DNA of 64,000 nt, taken from NCBI GenBank assembly GCA_943371425.1, contig CALRUR010000002.1, forward strand, positions 234,628 through 298,627. The letters run 5' to 3'. Position 1 is the first letter of the stretch. Each line of letters starts with the position of its first letter. The position numbers were made by a program, and so were the translations under genes. Under the pieces are notes generated by a model. The model worked only from the letters and a program-made list of their open reading frames with translations. It had not been told where the DNA came from and did not search any database. This DNA is from CAJBVG01 sp943371425 (GTDB lineage Bacteria; Bacteroidota; Bacteroidia; Sphingobacteriales; Sphingobacteriaceae). Of the stretch, positions 25,699 to 33,916 are shown piece by piece.

Positions 25699-26302
25699 TT
25701 CTCCAATTCATACTTAACCCAAATGTTGAGTTTCTATTCCCATTTGCATTCTCGTAGAAATCTACAAGATACCTGTAATCTAAATCGAAGTTTAGGTTTT
25801 CAGTAAAAACTAAATTTACTCCAACACCAAACTTTAATTGAGCTGAAGTTTCTGCATAACCTTGTTTAAAATTTCCATAAGCTCCTTCTTGATAAGTTTC
25901 AAATGTATATTCTTGATTGCTTATACCAAATAGAAAACCTGCATAAGGGTTAATATCCTTATTTTTTAAAGGAGTAAAATCTGCACCAACATTTATGTCG
26001 ATAATGTTCATTTTATCGTAAATGAGTTTTGAAGTATAAAATGCTGGAGGGAAAGTACTCCTAATTTCTTGGTAAACAGTATCTGCTGCGGGATTTAAGT
26101 TTGTATAATTAAAACTTAAATGGAATCGTGAATAATTATTAAAGCTCGTTTTGTAGCTAATCTCAAAGCCTACAGTACTTTTATGTGTTAACGAGATTGT
26201 TTTGCCAGGATTAAATTGAAATAAACCAAGACCTATATGTGCGCTGCTTATTCTAAACACTAAACATAATAGTAGAATACATAATAAGGTTTTTAGTTTC
26301 AT
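25691..26302 (-). CDS. small outer-membrane beta-barrel protein
   Basis: 203 residues. Signal peptide of about 21 residues (ends ISSA). The rest shows alternating amphipathic strands and fits an eight-stranded OmpX/OmpW-like barrel: INPYAGFLFGISNQEYTF, LKFGVGVNLVFTENLNFDLD and STFGLSMNWRII at the C-terminus. The family is porin-like outer-membrane protein; no specific function can be assigned. Overlaps rnz end-to-end by 8 bases. Confidence 0.72.
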   Translation of the reverse strand: MKLKTLLCILLLCLVFRISSAHIGLGLFQFNPGKTISLTHKSTVGFEISYKTSFNNYSRFHLSFNYTNLNPAADTVYQEIRSTFPPAFYTSKLIYDKMNIIDINVGADFTPLKNKDINPYAGFLFGISNQEYTFETYQEGAYGNFKQGYAETSAQLKFGVGVNLVFTENLNFDLDYRYLVDFYENANGNRNSTFGLSMNWRII

Positions 26303-26366
26303 TAAGTCTAAATGCTTACAATCTGTTCTTATATAATTATTAAATTATATTAATTTTTAAACGATT

Positions 26367-26374
26367 CAAAAATA
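26367..26374 (-). promoter_or_regulatory. -7 box TATTTTTG of the barrel gene
   Basis: Exact TAnnTTTG match on the minus strand, 65 bases before the ATG at 26302. The leader would contain the AT-rich palindrome at 26331-26350. Confidence 0.4.
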
Positions 26375-26406
26375 AATCTATTATCTAAATCGACCGTTAT
26401 TTAGTC

Positions 26407-26430
26407 GTGGCACCACTTAAGTGGTGCCAC
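26407..26430. repeat. perfect 24-base palindrome
   Basis: GTGGCACCACTT-AAGTGGTGCCAC is a perfect, gapless inverted repeat, unusually GC-rich for its AT-rich surroundings. It is a candidate dimeric-protein binding site or remnant repeat. The word GGCACCAC recurs once in the spacer near 32075. Confidence 0.7.
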
Positions 26431-26554
26431 CAAAAATCAAGCACCAAAAATACTTTATGAAAATCTCCAAAATAAAAGACTTGACATATTAATTCCCAAT
26501 AAAACCAAGCCTTTTGGATCGTTAATTTTCTAATATTTTTTTTAAAATGAGCAT

Positions 26555-26592
26555 AAAAAAAGCCTCCTGAGTATTTTACTCAGGAGGCTTTT
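26555..26592 (-). terminator. secDF rho-independent terminator
   Basis: AGCCTCCTGAGTA (26561-26573) and TACTCAGGAGGCT (26577-26589) form a perfect 13-bp stem with a TTT loop. On the minus strand it is followed by a T-run (AAAAAA on the plus strand at 26555-26560). It lies 24 bases beyond the secDF stop. Confidence 0.92.
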
Positions 26593-26612
26593 AAATTTTT
26601 ATCTAATTTGTA

Positions 26613-29585
26613 TTAGTCTTTTTTCTTACGAATAAAATCTACTACAATTGGAGTTGCAACGAATAATGAAGAGTATGTTCCGAAGATTACCCCGATTAAC
26701 ATCGCGAATGAGAATCCTCGTAAAATTTCGCCACCGAAAATAAACAAGATAATAAGTACGAACATGGTGGTTAAACCTGTTACCATGGTTCTGCTTAAGG
26801 TACTGTTTAAGGCGTTGTTAATTACTGGAGCTAATCCTTCGTTCTTTGTATGGTGTAAGTTCATGTACTCTCGCACACGGTCAAATACAACCACCGTATC
26901 GTTCATTGAGTAACCCATTACCGTTAATACCGCTGCAATAAATTGCTGATCGATGTCTAACGAGAACGGTAATATTCCATTGAAAATAGAGAACAGTGAT
27001 AGTAAAATTAACACGTCGTGTAACAATGCCACCATTGCACCCATACCAAATTGCCATTTCTTAAATCTGATGTAGATGTAAATAAACACGGCCGCCAACG
27101 ATAAGAAGATTGCCCATACGGCAGATTTCTTAATATCATTTGCAATAGTAGGACCTACTTTTTGTTGAGATAGGATTTGGCCTTTATTATTTTCAATTTT
27201 TGATAAACCAGCCATTAATTTGCTTTCTACCAATTTCTCAGCCTCATCTCCACCTTTATCAATTAAATAACTAGTGGTAATTTTTACTTGGTTGCCAGAT
27301 CCAAAAGTTTTCACTTCTGGTGCTCCACCAAATTCTGCTGTTAAAGCCTCTCTAACCTCTGTGGTTGATACGCTTTGTTCAAAACGAATAACATACGTAC
27401 GTCCACCTGTAAAGTCAACACCGAAGCTTAAACCTCTTACAAATAATGAGATAATACCGGCAACGATAATGAATGTAGAGATTGCATAAAATATCTTTCT
27501 ACGACTTAAGAAATCGAAGTCGGCATTTTTAAAGAATCCTTGTGTGAATTTATTTGAGAAAGAAACCACTTTATCTTTTGCAATTTGTCCTTCAAAAATA
27601 ATTCTTGATATAAATATTGCTGCAAATAATGAAGTTACGATACCAATTACCAAGGTAGTTGCGAAACCTAAAATCGGTCCAGAACCAAATGTGTAAAGGA
27701 TAATACCTGTTATTAAGGTTACTACGTTGGCATCGATAATAGATGAATATGCATTTCTATAACCATCGGCAATTGCCATTCGGAATGATTTGCCTGTTTC
27801 TAATTCCTCTCGAATACGTTCGTAAATTAACACGTTCGCATCTACCGACATACCAATGGTAAGTACGATACCTGCAATACCTGGTAAAGTTAATACTGCG
27901 CCTAATGATGCAAGAATTCCCATAATAAAGAACACGTTTACAAATAAAGCTAAATCGGCAATTAAACCAGCTTTGTTGTAATAAATGGCCATAAATATTA
28001 ATACCACTAATAAACCAACAACCGATGAAATTAAACCTGCGTTAATTGCTTCTTGTCCTAACGATGGACCAACAATAGCTTCTTCAACAATACGTGCTGG
28101 AGCTGGTAACTTACCTGCTTTTAATACGTTCGCTAAATCTTTTGTTTCGTTTACTGTAAAGCTACCAGAGATGTTAGAAACACCACCCGAAATTTCATTT
28201 TGTACTGTAGGAGCAGAGTACACATAATTATCTAATACAATTGCAATAGATTTTTTGTTGTTTTTGTCTGCTGCCGCTTCTGCAGTCATTCTTCTCCAAA
28301 TTTTAGCACCGTCTGTATTCATTGCCATGATTACTTCTGGGTTTCCTTTTTGGTCGATGTCTGCACGAGCATCTGCAATAACCTCACCACCTAGAGGTGC
28401 TTTACCATCTCTAGAGTTCGCTTTAATTGCATATAATTCGAATACGTTATTTGCATTGATAGATTTTACACCCCATAAAAAACGCATATCCGATGGGAAA
28501 TTTGCTCTTACTTCTGGCATTGCTAAATAAGCATTTACTTTAGCTGTATCTCTTAATAATGCATAACCAACTACCGGGCCTTCTGCCACAATTTGTTGGC
28601 CTTGCTCATTCTGCCCAATGTTTGGGTTTAAAACCGCAAATAATGGGTTATCTTTTGCAAAGTTTGCGAATGATTTTGAAGTATCTGTGCTTCCAGTATC
28701 TTTCTTTACATTCTTTAATAATGCTAAATCGTCTGTTTTAACTGCTGTATCTGCAGTTGCTATAGCGGTATTGCTAGTATCCGATGTTAACATTGGAGTT
28801 CCAGAAATAGCCATCTTTTCTTTTAAAGATGAGTTTGCTTTGTCCAATAAGTTAATCACTTCATTGTTAGCATACACATCCCAAAACTCTAACTGAGCCG
28901 ATCCTTGTAATAATTTACGAACACGGTCTGGGTCTGTAACACCAGGTAATTCAATTAATACACGGTTACTACCTTGTTGTAATTGTATGTTTGGTTGAGT
29001 AACCCCGAACTTATCAATACGAGTTCTTAAAATATTAAACGAACGATCTATAGCACCTTGTGCTTCTTCTTTTAATACTTTAATTACATCGTCGTCTGAT
29101 GAGTTATATGTAATTCTTGGTGAATTCTCTTTTGTAGCAAAAATGGAAGCTAACTTTACATTAGGGCTTAATTTCTTAAATTCTGATGTAAACAAATCAA
29201 CAAAGTTACCGTCACTCTTTGTACTCTTTGCTTCAGCAATACGAATTGCTTTGTTAAAAGTAGTGTCGGTATTGTTATTAGCCATCGAACGAACTAAATC
29301 ACTTAATGATATTTCAAGTGTTACGTTCATTCCGCCTTTTAAGTCCAAACCTAAGTTCAATTGTAATTGCTTACACTCTTGGTAAGTGAATTTAGCAACC
29401 CCTAAATTGTAAACAACCTCGGTTTCCATCGAATCTAAGTAAGCTCTCTCTAGCTTTACATCGCCTGCGGCATATTCTTTTGCATCACTCTCCACACTGT
29501 TGGCCACAAATGTGAAAGATAGTGAGTACAAACATGCAATCGATAACGCGATTGCAAAAAACCTAATAGCACCTTTTCCCTGCAT
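26613..29585 (-). CDS. secDF: protein translocase SecDF (fused)
   Basis: SecD and SecF are joined in one 990-residue polypeptide, the usual Bacteroidota arrangement. They use the proton gradient to help SecYEG export proteins. The SecD part (1 to about 640) has an N-terminal helix, LGLDLKGGMNVTLE, the ILRTRIDKFGVTQPNIQLQQ segment, then five helices with TIGMSVDANVLIYERIREEL. The SecF part has SFGVDFTGGRTYVIRFEQ and VMGYSMNDTVVVFDRVREYM, and its final helices FVLIILFIFGGEILRGFSFA. A stretch of about 90 residues rich in Asp/Thr/Ala around residue 270-310 looks like a low-complexity insertion in the periplasmic domain. Monocistronic, with a strong terminator. Confidence 0.96.
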   Translation of the reverse strand: MQGKGAIRFFAIALSIACLYSLSFTFVANSVESDAKEYAAGDVKLERAYLDSMETEVVYNLGVAKFTYQECKQLQLNLGLDLKGGMNVTLEISLSDLVRSMANNNTDTTFNKAIRIAEAKSTKSDGNFVDLFTSEFKKLSPNVKLASIFATKENSPRITYNSSDDDVIKVLKEEAQGAIDRSFNILRTRIDKFGVTQPNIQLQQGSNRVLIELPGVTDPDRVRKLLQGSAQLEFWDVYANNEVINLLDKANSSLKEKMAISGTPMLTSDTSNTAIATADTAVKTDDLALLKNVKKDTGSTDTSKSFANFAKDNPLFAVLNPNIGQNEQGQQIVAEGPVVGYALLRDTAKVNAYLAMPEVRANFPSDMRFLWGVKSINANNVFELYAIKANSRDGKAPLGGEVIADARADIDQKGNPEVIMAMNTDGAKIWRRMTAEAAADKNNKKSIAIVLDNYVYSAPTVQNEISGGVSNISGSFTVNETKDLANVLKAGKLPAPARIVEEAIVGPSLGQEAINAGLISSVVGLLVVLIFMAIYYNKAGLIADLALFVNVFFIMGILASLGAVLTLPGIAGIVLTIGMSVDANVLIYERIREELETGKSFRMAIADGYRNAYSSIIDANVVTLITGIILYTFGSGPILGFATTLVIGIVTSLFAAIFISRIIFEGQIAKDKVVSFSNKFTQGFFKNADFDFLSRRKIFYAISTFIIVAGIISLFVRGLSFGVDFTGGRTYVIRFEQSVSTTEVREALTAEFGGAPEVKTFGSGNQVKITTSYLIDKGGDEAEKLVESKLMAGLSKIENNKGQILSQQKVGPTIANDIKKSAVWAIFLSLAAVFIYIYIRFKKWQFGMGAMVALLHDVLILLSLFSIFNGILPFSLDIDQQFIAAVLTVMGYSMNDTVVVFDRVREYMNLHHTKNEGLAPVINNALNSTLSRTMVTGLTTMFVLIILFIFGGEILRGFSFAMLIGVIFGTYSSLFVATPIVVDFIRKKKD

Positions 29586-29653
29586 AAATTTGTTTAATTA
29601 AGTATTCTTCTGTTTTATTGATGTTTATTATATCGTCATTTTTGACAAGATTG

Positions 29654-29661
29654 CAAATCTA
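29654..29661 (-). promoter_or_regulatory. -7 box TAGATTTG of secDF
   Basis: Exact TAnnTTTG on the minus strand in the 170-base gap before secDF, 69 bases upstream of its ATG. No -33 element was found; nothing else recognisable lies in the gap. Confidence 0.45.
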
Positions 29662-29755
29662 ACTAAATTTTTAAATTATAAAAGAGGCATTTGGGCTCTA
29701 ATTGTTAGCAAATGCTAATGCCCTCATACTCTTTGTATTCAATTGCAAACAAATC

Positions 29756-30370
29756 TTAAATCTTTTGACGTAAATAGTTCGAAAGGATGTTTATTTCATT
29801 AGAAATATCATCATTATTATGGATTACAAACTCACAATAGGGCTTGTAGGGTAGTAAATACGCATCATAAGCAGGCATTACATGGTTATACCATTGGTAC
29901 AATATCATATCTTCTGTATATCCTCTCTCCACTTGGTCGCGAGATAGGCGTCGGTTTAATTTTATATCATGGTCGGCATCTACAAATACCTTATAATCAA
30001 ACAAATCAAACAACTCTTTATAATGGAAAATAAATAATCCCTCAATTACAATTATAGGAGCGGGTTTAATGCATAAAATTTCGGGCTCGTCTTTTGGTAC
30101 ATTAAAGGTATACTCTTGTTTTTTAATGGTTTTACCCTCTAATAAACTTACAATGTCTTGGTATAAATTTTCACGTTCAATACCCTCTGGTAAGTCGAAG
30201 TTTATTTGCCCGTTTTCATCTACCAATTGTGTATGCATCGGTTTGTAATAATGGTCTTGAGAGATCAGGCATATTTCCGATTCTTCAAAATGGTTCATTA
30301 AGGAGTTCAAGAGATACGTCTTCCCAGAAGCGCTTCCTCCTGCAATACCAACTAAATAAGGCTTCTGCAT
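29756..30370 (-). CDS. udk: uridine kinase
   Basis: 204 residues, P-loop kinase of the uridine kinase/phosphoribulokinase family, phosphorylating uridine and cytidine in pyrimidine salvage. The P-loop GIAGGSASGKTYLL is at the N-terminus; ISQDHYYKPMHTQ is the nucleoside-binding motif, INFDLPEGIE follows, and IIVIEGLFIFHYKELFDLFD and RRLSRDQVERGYTED match the family. The start codon touches the stop of the upstream LysM gene on the same strand (no gap), so the two are cotranscribed. Confidence 0.92.
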   Translation of the reverse strand: MQKPYLVGIAGGSASGKTYLLNSLMNHFEESEICLISQDHYYKPMHTQLVDENGQINFDLPEGIERENLYQDIVSLLEGKTIKKQEYTFNVPKDEPEILCIKPAPIIVIEGLFIFHYKELFDLFDYKVFVDADHDIKLNRRLSRDQVERGYTEDMILYQWYNHVMPAYDAYLLPYKPYCEFVIHNNDDISNEINILSNYLRQKI

Positions 30371-31276
30371 TTACTCTTTGGGTGTCGAATAGTTTAAATT
30401 CACTCTAAATTTCTGGTCAATTACTCCCAGCATATTTACCGCCGCTTTAGAAATTACAATTACTGTATTTTCATTATCGCCAGTTTCGGGCAAGGTGCCA
30501 ATTACTTTAACATACACACTTTTGTTGTTCATTAAATTGGTTACTCGTATAATGGTACCAATGGGAGCGGTTTTATGTAAAGCAATGCTTTTTTTACCGT
30601 TTATGTTTTTATCGTTTATCCAGCCGGCAATGCCTGTTTCATTCACATCAACCGTGTTTAGGTGTTTGTTATTTTGAGTGCTCACCTTCACATTGGCCGT
30701 ACCTTTAGTAACTTCTACTTTAACGTTTTTCTCTTCCTCTTCGGTAGGTTCAATAATATCGGGGTTTTCAATTATTCGGCCTTGCTTAGGCACTTTTAGT
30801 TTTTGGTTATAACTTAAAGTGTTCGTTTTTAAATTGTTTATGTCTTTAAGCTCCGTTACCGAAATATTATATTTAGTAGCAATTTTGTAAAGTGTTTCCC
30901 CCTTTTTTACAATATGTGTTGCATATTGGTTGAGTTTTAATTTAGGGTTTTGTACAATGGGTTCTGTTTTGGCTATTTCCGCTTTTTCTGTTTTAGTTGA
31001 TGTTGCAGCAGGGTTTGCGGTGCTTACTTTGCCAGCTTTTGCAGGCACTTTAAGTACTTGCCCTAGTTCCAAAATGGTAGTACTAAGGTTGTTTAGTTGT
31101 TGTATTTGGGTAGCTGTGCTTCCATAAATACGGGCAATTCCGTAAAGCCCTTCGCCTTTTTCTACACGGTGTAAAATATATTTTTTACCCTCTATTTGTT
31201 CCATACCAACCGAATCAATATTGGCGATGCCCGTAAAAGGCAGTAACACCAACATTAATAAAATTATTCGCTTCAT
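30371..31276 (-). CDS. LysM peptidoglycan-binding protein with RlpA-like double-psi barrel
   Basis: About 301 residues. I start at the ATG at 31276 (MKRIILLMLVLLPF), which gives a clean signal peptide; the open frame extends 26 codons further without a signal sequence. Two LysM repeats are visible: ILHRVEKGEGLYGIARIYG... and HIVKKGETLYKIATKYN..., separated by an Ala/Thr/Lys-rich linker. The C-terminus (HKTAPIGTIIRVTNLMNNKS, VYVKVIGTLPETGDNENTVI) resembles the double-psi beta-barrel of RlpA, though the catalytic Asp is not obvious. It should bind cell wall in the periplasm. The only other gene in its operon is udk, which gives no functional hint. Confidence 0.85.
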   Translation of the reverse strand: MKRIILLMLVLLPFTGIANIDSVGMEQIEGKKYILHRVEKGEGLYGIARIYGSTATQIQQLNNLSTTILELGQVLKVPAKAGKVSTANPAATSTKTEKAEIAKTEPIVQNPKLKLNQYATHIVKKGETLYKIATKYNISVTELKDINNLKTNTLSYNQKLKVPKQGRIIENPDIIEPTEEEEKNVKVEVTKGTANVKVSTQNNKHLNTVDVNETGIAGWINDKNINGKKSIALHKTAPIGTIIRVTNLMNNKSVYVKVIGTLPETGDNENTVIVISKAAVNMLGVIDQKFRVNLNYSTPKE

Positions 31277-31322
31277 CCCCATTTTTTTATAAAAACTCAA
31301 CAAATTTAAAAAAAATACCTCG

Positions 31323-31988
31323 TTAATTAAGTAATAATATTCGTTGTTTGTCAATTAACAATAAAACGGTATCGGCTATTCTAATAAGGTAGTCGTATTC
31401 AAAATTATAATCCTCAACAAAAGTGGTGTAATCCAGCAAGGTAGTGCCTTGCTCGCTTATTTTTAATGCGAGTTGATGTTCGTGCTGTAAGTACTGTAAT
31501 TCGTAAATTTTACCCTCTTGCGCTAAAACATGCTTGGAATGTAAACGTTCTGCATGTTGTATATCTAAGTTAATAGGTAATAAACTTGGCTCTTGTAATT
31601 TTTCATTATGTAGGTTGATGTACTCGTACCTCCGTGGGCTTATTTTACTCGAATACACTTTTAGCACGCCTAAAAAACATTCCTCCAATTTAATTTCAGA
31701 ACTCGACCAATGCTCTGCCCGTTTTTCTAAATCGTAACACATCAGCACTACTTGGTTCATCAAATTATCGGTATGTATGTAACTTAATAGAGCATATGGA
31801 TATTGCACTTGCAAAATGCTGCTGGTATGTTTTTCCAAAGTAGGGAAGCTCCATTTTTCATCACCTTCAGCATCCCATAAATAAAACTCGTTCCACTCTG
31901 TTTTACATTCAATAAAAAGTTTATTATCGGTGGGGTTAATATGGAATTTCCAAATGGTATCGGTAGTTTGGAGTAGGCGTTGGTTCAT
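31323..31988 (-). CDS. hypothetical protein (possible DUF4905)
   Basis: 221 residues, no signal peptide and no transmembrane helix. The sequence is rich in Trp/Tyr with short beta-strands (TIWKFHINPTDNKLFIECKT, EFYLWDAEGDEKWSF, CYDLEKRAEHW), a pattern that resembles a beta-propeller of WD-like repeats. I believe it matches a Bacteroidota-restricted family annotated DUF4905, but I cannot verify it. Located 46 bases upstream of the LysM gene on the same strand. Function unknown. Confidence 0.65.
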   Translation of the reverse strand: MNQRLLQTTDTIWKFHINPTDNKLFIECKTEWNEFYLWDAEGDEKWSFPTLEKHTSSILQVQYPYALLSYIHTDNLMNQVVLMCYDLEKRAEHWSSSEIKLEECFLGVLKVYSSKISPRRYEYINLHNEKLQEPSLLPINLDIQHAERLHSKHVLAQEGKIYELQYLQHEHQLALKISEQGTTLLDYTTFVEDYNFEYDYLIRIADTVLLLIDKQRILLLN

Positions 31989-32012
31989 AAGGCGAAAATA
32001 CGAAAAATTGTA

Positions 32013-32047
32013 GAGAGCTGAGAGCAGGGAGTTGAGAGCGGAGAGTA
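32013..32047. repeat. heptanucleotide repeat (GAGAGCx units)
   Basis: Five 7-base units: GAGAGCT, GAGAGCA, GGGAGTT, GAGAGCG, GAGAGTA. GC-rich purine run in an AT-rich spacer of about 200 bases upstream of both flanking genes. A related purine-rich run (AGGAGCA, GGGAACA, GGGGGGC) lies at about 32675-32695. Confidence 0.75.
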
Positions 32048-32185
32048 AGTGGAATGGGGCGTCCTATGAGGCACCACAAATTCTATTCGTTTGGAGATTG
32101 CAATTCGTTGTTAAAATTGTAATACCTTGATTTTAATTTTTATTTCTAATTGAAAATGGTTTACTTGTATGAAATTTAAAAATAA

Positions 32186-32632
32186 ATGAAAAAAACAGCA
32201 CTTTTGTTTTGCATCCTATTCTTTGCAATTAATTCATTCGCACAATCTGGTTCTTCTGCTAAAATTGATAAAATAAATAAACTATTGGAGTTGTCTGGCT
32301 CTGCGCAGTTAGGAATCCAGGCGTCTAAGAATTTGATTTCAGTTTTTAAAGCAAGTTATACTAATGTTGATCCTAGTTTTTGGGATGAATTTCAAAATCA
32401 AATTAAAATTGAAGAATTAATAGAACTTATCGTACCTATTTATGATAAGTTTTATACGGAAGAAGACATTGATGCCTTAATTGCTTTTTATAATTCGCCA
32501 ATTGGAAAAAAAATGGTTGCCAATCAAACATCTATCTCTCAAGAATCTATGATCGCAGGGCAACAATGGGGTAAAGAAGTTGCAGAGCGCGCTATAAAAA
32601 CACTAAAGCGAAAAGGATATATATCAGAATAA
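32186..32632 (+). CDS. DUF2059 domain-containing secreted protein
   Basis: 148 residues with a clear signal peptide (ends NSFAQ). The DUF2059 domain is visible in EEDIDALIAFYNSPIGKKMV and the following helical stretch. DUF2059 proteins are small periplasmic proteins of unknown function. The gene is transcribed alone. Confidence 0.85.
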   Translation: MKKTALLFCILFFAINSFAQSGSSAKIDKINKLLELSGSAQLGIQASKNLISVFKASYTNVDPSFWDEFQNQIKIEELIELIVPIYDKFYTEEDIDALIAFYNSPIGKKMVANQTSISQESMIAGQQWGKEVAERAIKTLKRKGYISE

Positions 32633-32761
32633 GTTTATTCATTAATTTACTTTTCGATTTTATTAGCTTTAAGCTAGGAGCAGGGAACAGGGGGGCGTGC
32701 AAATCAGGTTCACTTTTGCTATTCGCAATTTTCTCAAGTCTCAGAGTGCAGCGGTCTCACA

Positions 32762-33754
32762 TCATTCTTTCGCATATTTCACAACTACTTTCTTTTTCTC
32801 CAACTCTCTAAGAACACCCATGTTTGTTGAGGTGTTAGTACCTTCAAATAATAGTGGATTGTCTCGCAACATTAATAGCTCCAAGTTTGGTAAATTTAGT
32901 AGTTCATCTGGCAACACAGAAAGTTTGTTGTTTGATACATCTAATTCTACCAGTTTCGGTAATTGCATAACCTCTGTTGGGAAATACATAAACTGGTTGC
33001 CTTGTATATCTAGACGTTCCAAGGAATCTAATTTATTTATACAAAGAGGTAGGGCATTTAGATTATTATCTTGTAAGTATAAAAACTTAAGCTTGTTTAA
33101 TTCGCATAATTGCTCCGGCATTTCGTTTAGCTTGTTGAATGATAAAAAAATGCGCTCGAGGTTTTTCAAGTTTGCTAGTTGGCTATCTATTTTATACAGC
33201 TTGTTATAGTAAAAATCAAACTCTTTTAGCGTACTCAGTTTGTAAAAATTTAAAGGGATGTATTCAATTTTATTTTGATAAAATATCAACACTTCAATAC
33301 GCTTCAAACGGGTAATATCATTGGGTATTACGGCAATCCTGTTTTTAGCTAAATTTAAGTTACGCAAGTTTGCTAAACCTAACAAAGCAGGAGGGAAGTG
33401 TTGTAATCTATTTTCTACAATACTAAGTTTTTCTATGTTCTTAAATTGATAGGCACATAATTTTACTTCAGAAATTTTATTGAAATTTAAGTTTATTTCT
33501 TTCAGCTTTTTGTTCTTACGCAAACGCTTCGGGAATTTAAGAAGTTTGTTTCTACTGAGGTTTATGGTCTCTAAATTTTTAAACTTTGCAACTGATCTGG
33601 GTAGGGTTAAAAGTTTTTGTTCAGATAGATTGAGGATGTAAACAGAATCTTTATTTTTTAATGCTTCTGCTAAATTAGAGTATACTTTTTTCTTCTGAGC
33701 TTGTAGGTTGCTCGATAGGAAAAGAATGATAATAATGTTTAGAATATGCTTCAA
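32762..33754 (-). CDS. leucine-rich repeat protein, secreted
   Basis: 330 residues. Signal peptide 1-19 (ends LQAQ). From about residue 38 it consists of around eleven leucine-rich repeats of 22-24 residues (for example LETINLSRNKLLKFPKRL, LRNLNLAKNRIAVIPNDI, LKFLYLQDNNLNALPLCI), the LxxLxLxxNxLxxLPxx type. The protein should form a curved solenoid and act in protein binding outside the cytoplasm. The C-terminus (RELEKKKVVVKYAKE) caps the solenoid. Partners unknown. It lies 161 bases downstream of purB, separated by repetitive spacer DNA. Confidence 0.88.
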   Translation of the reverse strand: MKHILNIIIILFLSSNLQAQKKKVYSNLAEALKNKDSVYILNLSEQKLLTLPRSVAKFKNLETINLSRNKLLKFPKRLRKNKKLKEINLNFNKISEVKLCAYQFKNIEKLSIVENRLQHFPPALLGLANLRNLNLAKNRIAVIPNDITRLKRIEVLIFYQNKIEYIPLNFYKLSTLKEFDFYYNKLYKIDSQLANLKNLERIFLSFNKLNEMPEQLCELNKLKFLYLQDNNLNALPLCINKLDSLERLDIQGNQFMYFPTEVMQLPKLVELDVSNNKLSVLPDELLNLPNLELLMLRDNPLLFEGTNTSTNMGVLRELEKKKVVVKYAKE

Positions 33755-33773
33755 TTTTTTTTATAGCTCACAA

Positions 33774-33872
33774 AGTACTCAAAGTACACACAAAGTTTCA
33801 CAAAGTTATTCTTAGCGCCCTTTGCTAATTTTTGCGCCCTTTGCGTGAACGATTTATTTCACATTAGCAAAG
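33774..33872. repeat. repetitive spacer: CACAAAG words and GCGCCCTTTGC direct repeat
   Basis: CAAAG recurs four times at 9-11-base intervals in 33774-33806. GCGCCCTTTGC occurs twice (about 33815 and 33834). CTTTGCTAAT (33820-33829) and ATTAGCAAAG (33863-33872) are inverted copies that can pair across a 33-base loop. The CACAAAG words also form the hairpin at 21160-21244. Confidence 0.65.
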
Positions 33873-33881
33873 TCCTTCCTT

Positions 33882-33916
33882 AATTCACCATTCTCCATTC
33901 ACAACTCACAATTCAT
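33882..33916. repeat. heptanucleotide repeat at the purB 3' end
   Basis: Five 7-base units: AATTCAC, CATTCTC, CATTCAC, AACTCAC, AATTCAT, ending on the first base of the purB stop codon (minus strand). Confidence 0.7.

Larger units (their letters stand above)
26303..26612. other. 310-base intergenic region upstream of barrel gene
   Basis: No gene seen. It holds an AT-rich palindrome ATATAATT-ATTA-AATTATAT (26331-26350), a -7 box for the barrel gene (26367-26374), a perfect 24-base palindrome (26407-26430) and the secDF terminator (26555-26592). The stretch 26431-26550 shows nothing recognisable. Confidence 0.6.

Noticed and set aside
26407..26430. Palindrome as IS end or attachment site
   Set aside because: No transposase, integrase, target-site duplication or second copy of the whole palindrome within the window.
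32697..33209. 170-codon plus-strand open frame
   Set aside because: It lies antisense inside the LRR gene; Ser/Asn/Phe-rich composition is what a mirrored leucine-rich repeat gives. No signal, domain or independent start context.
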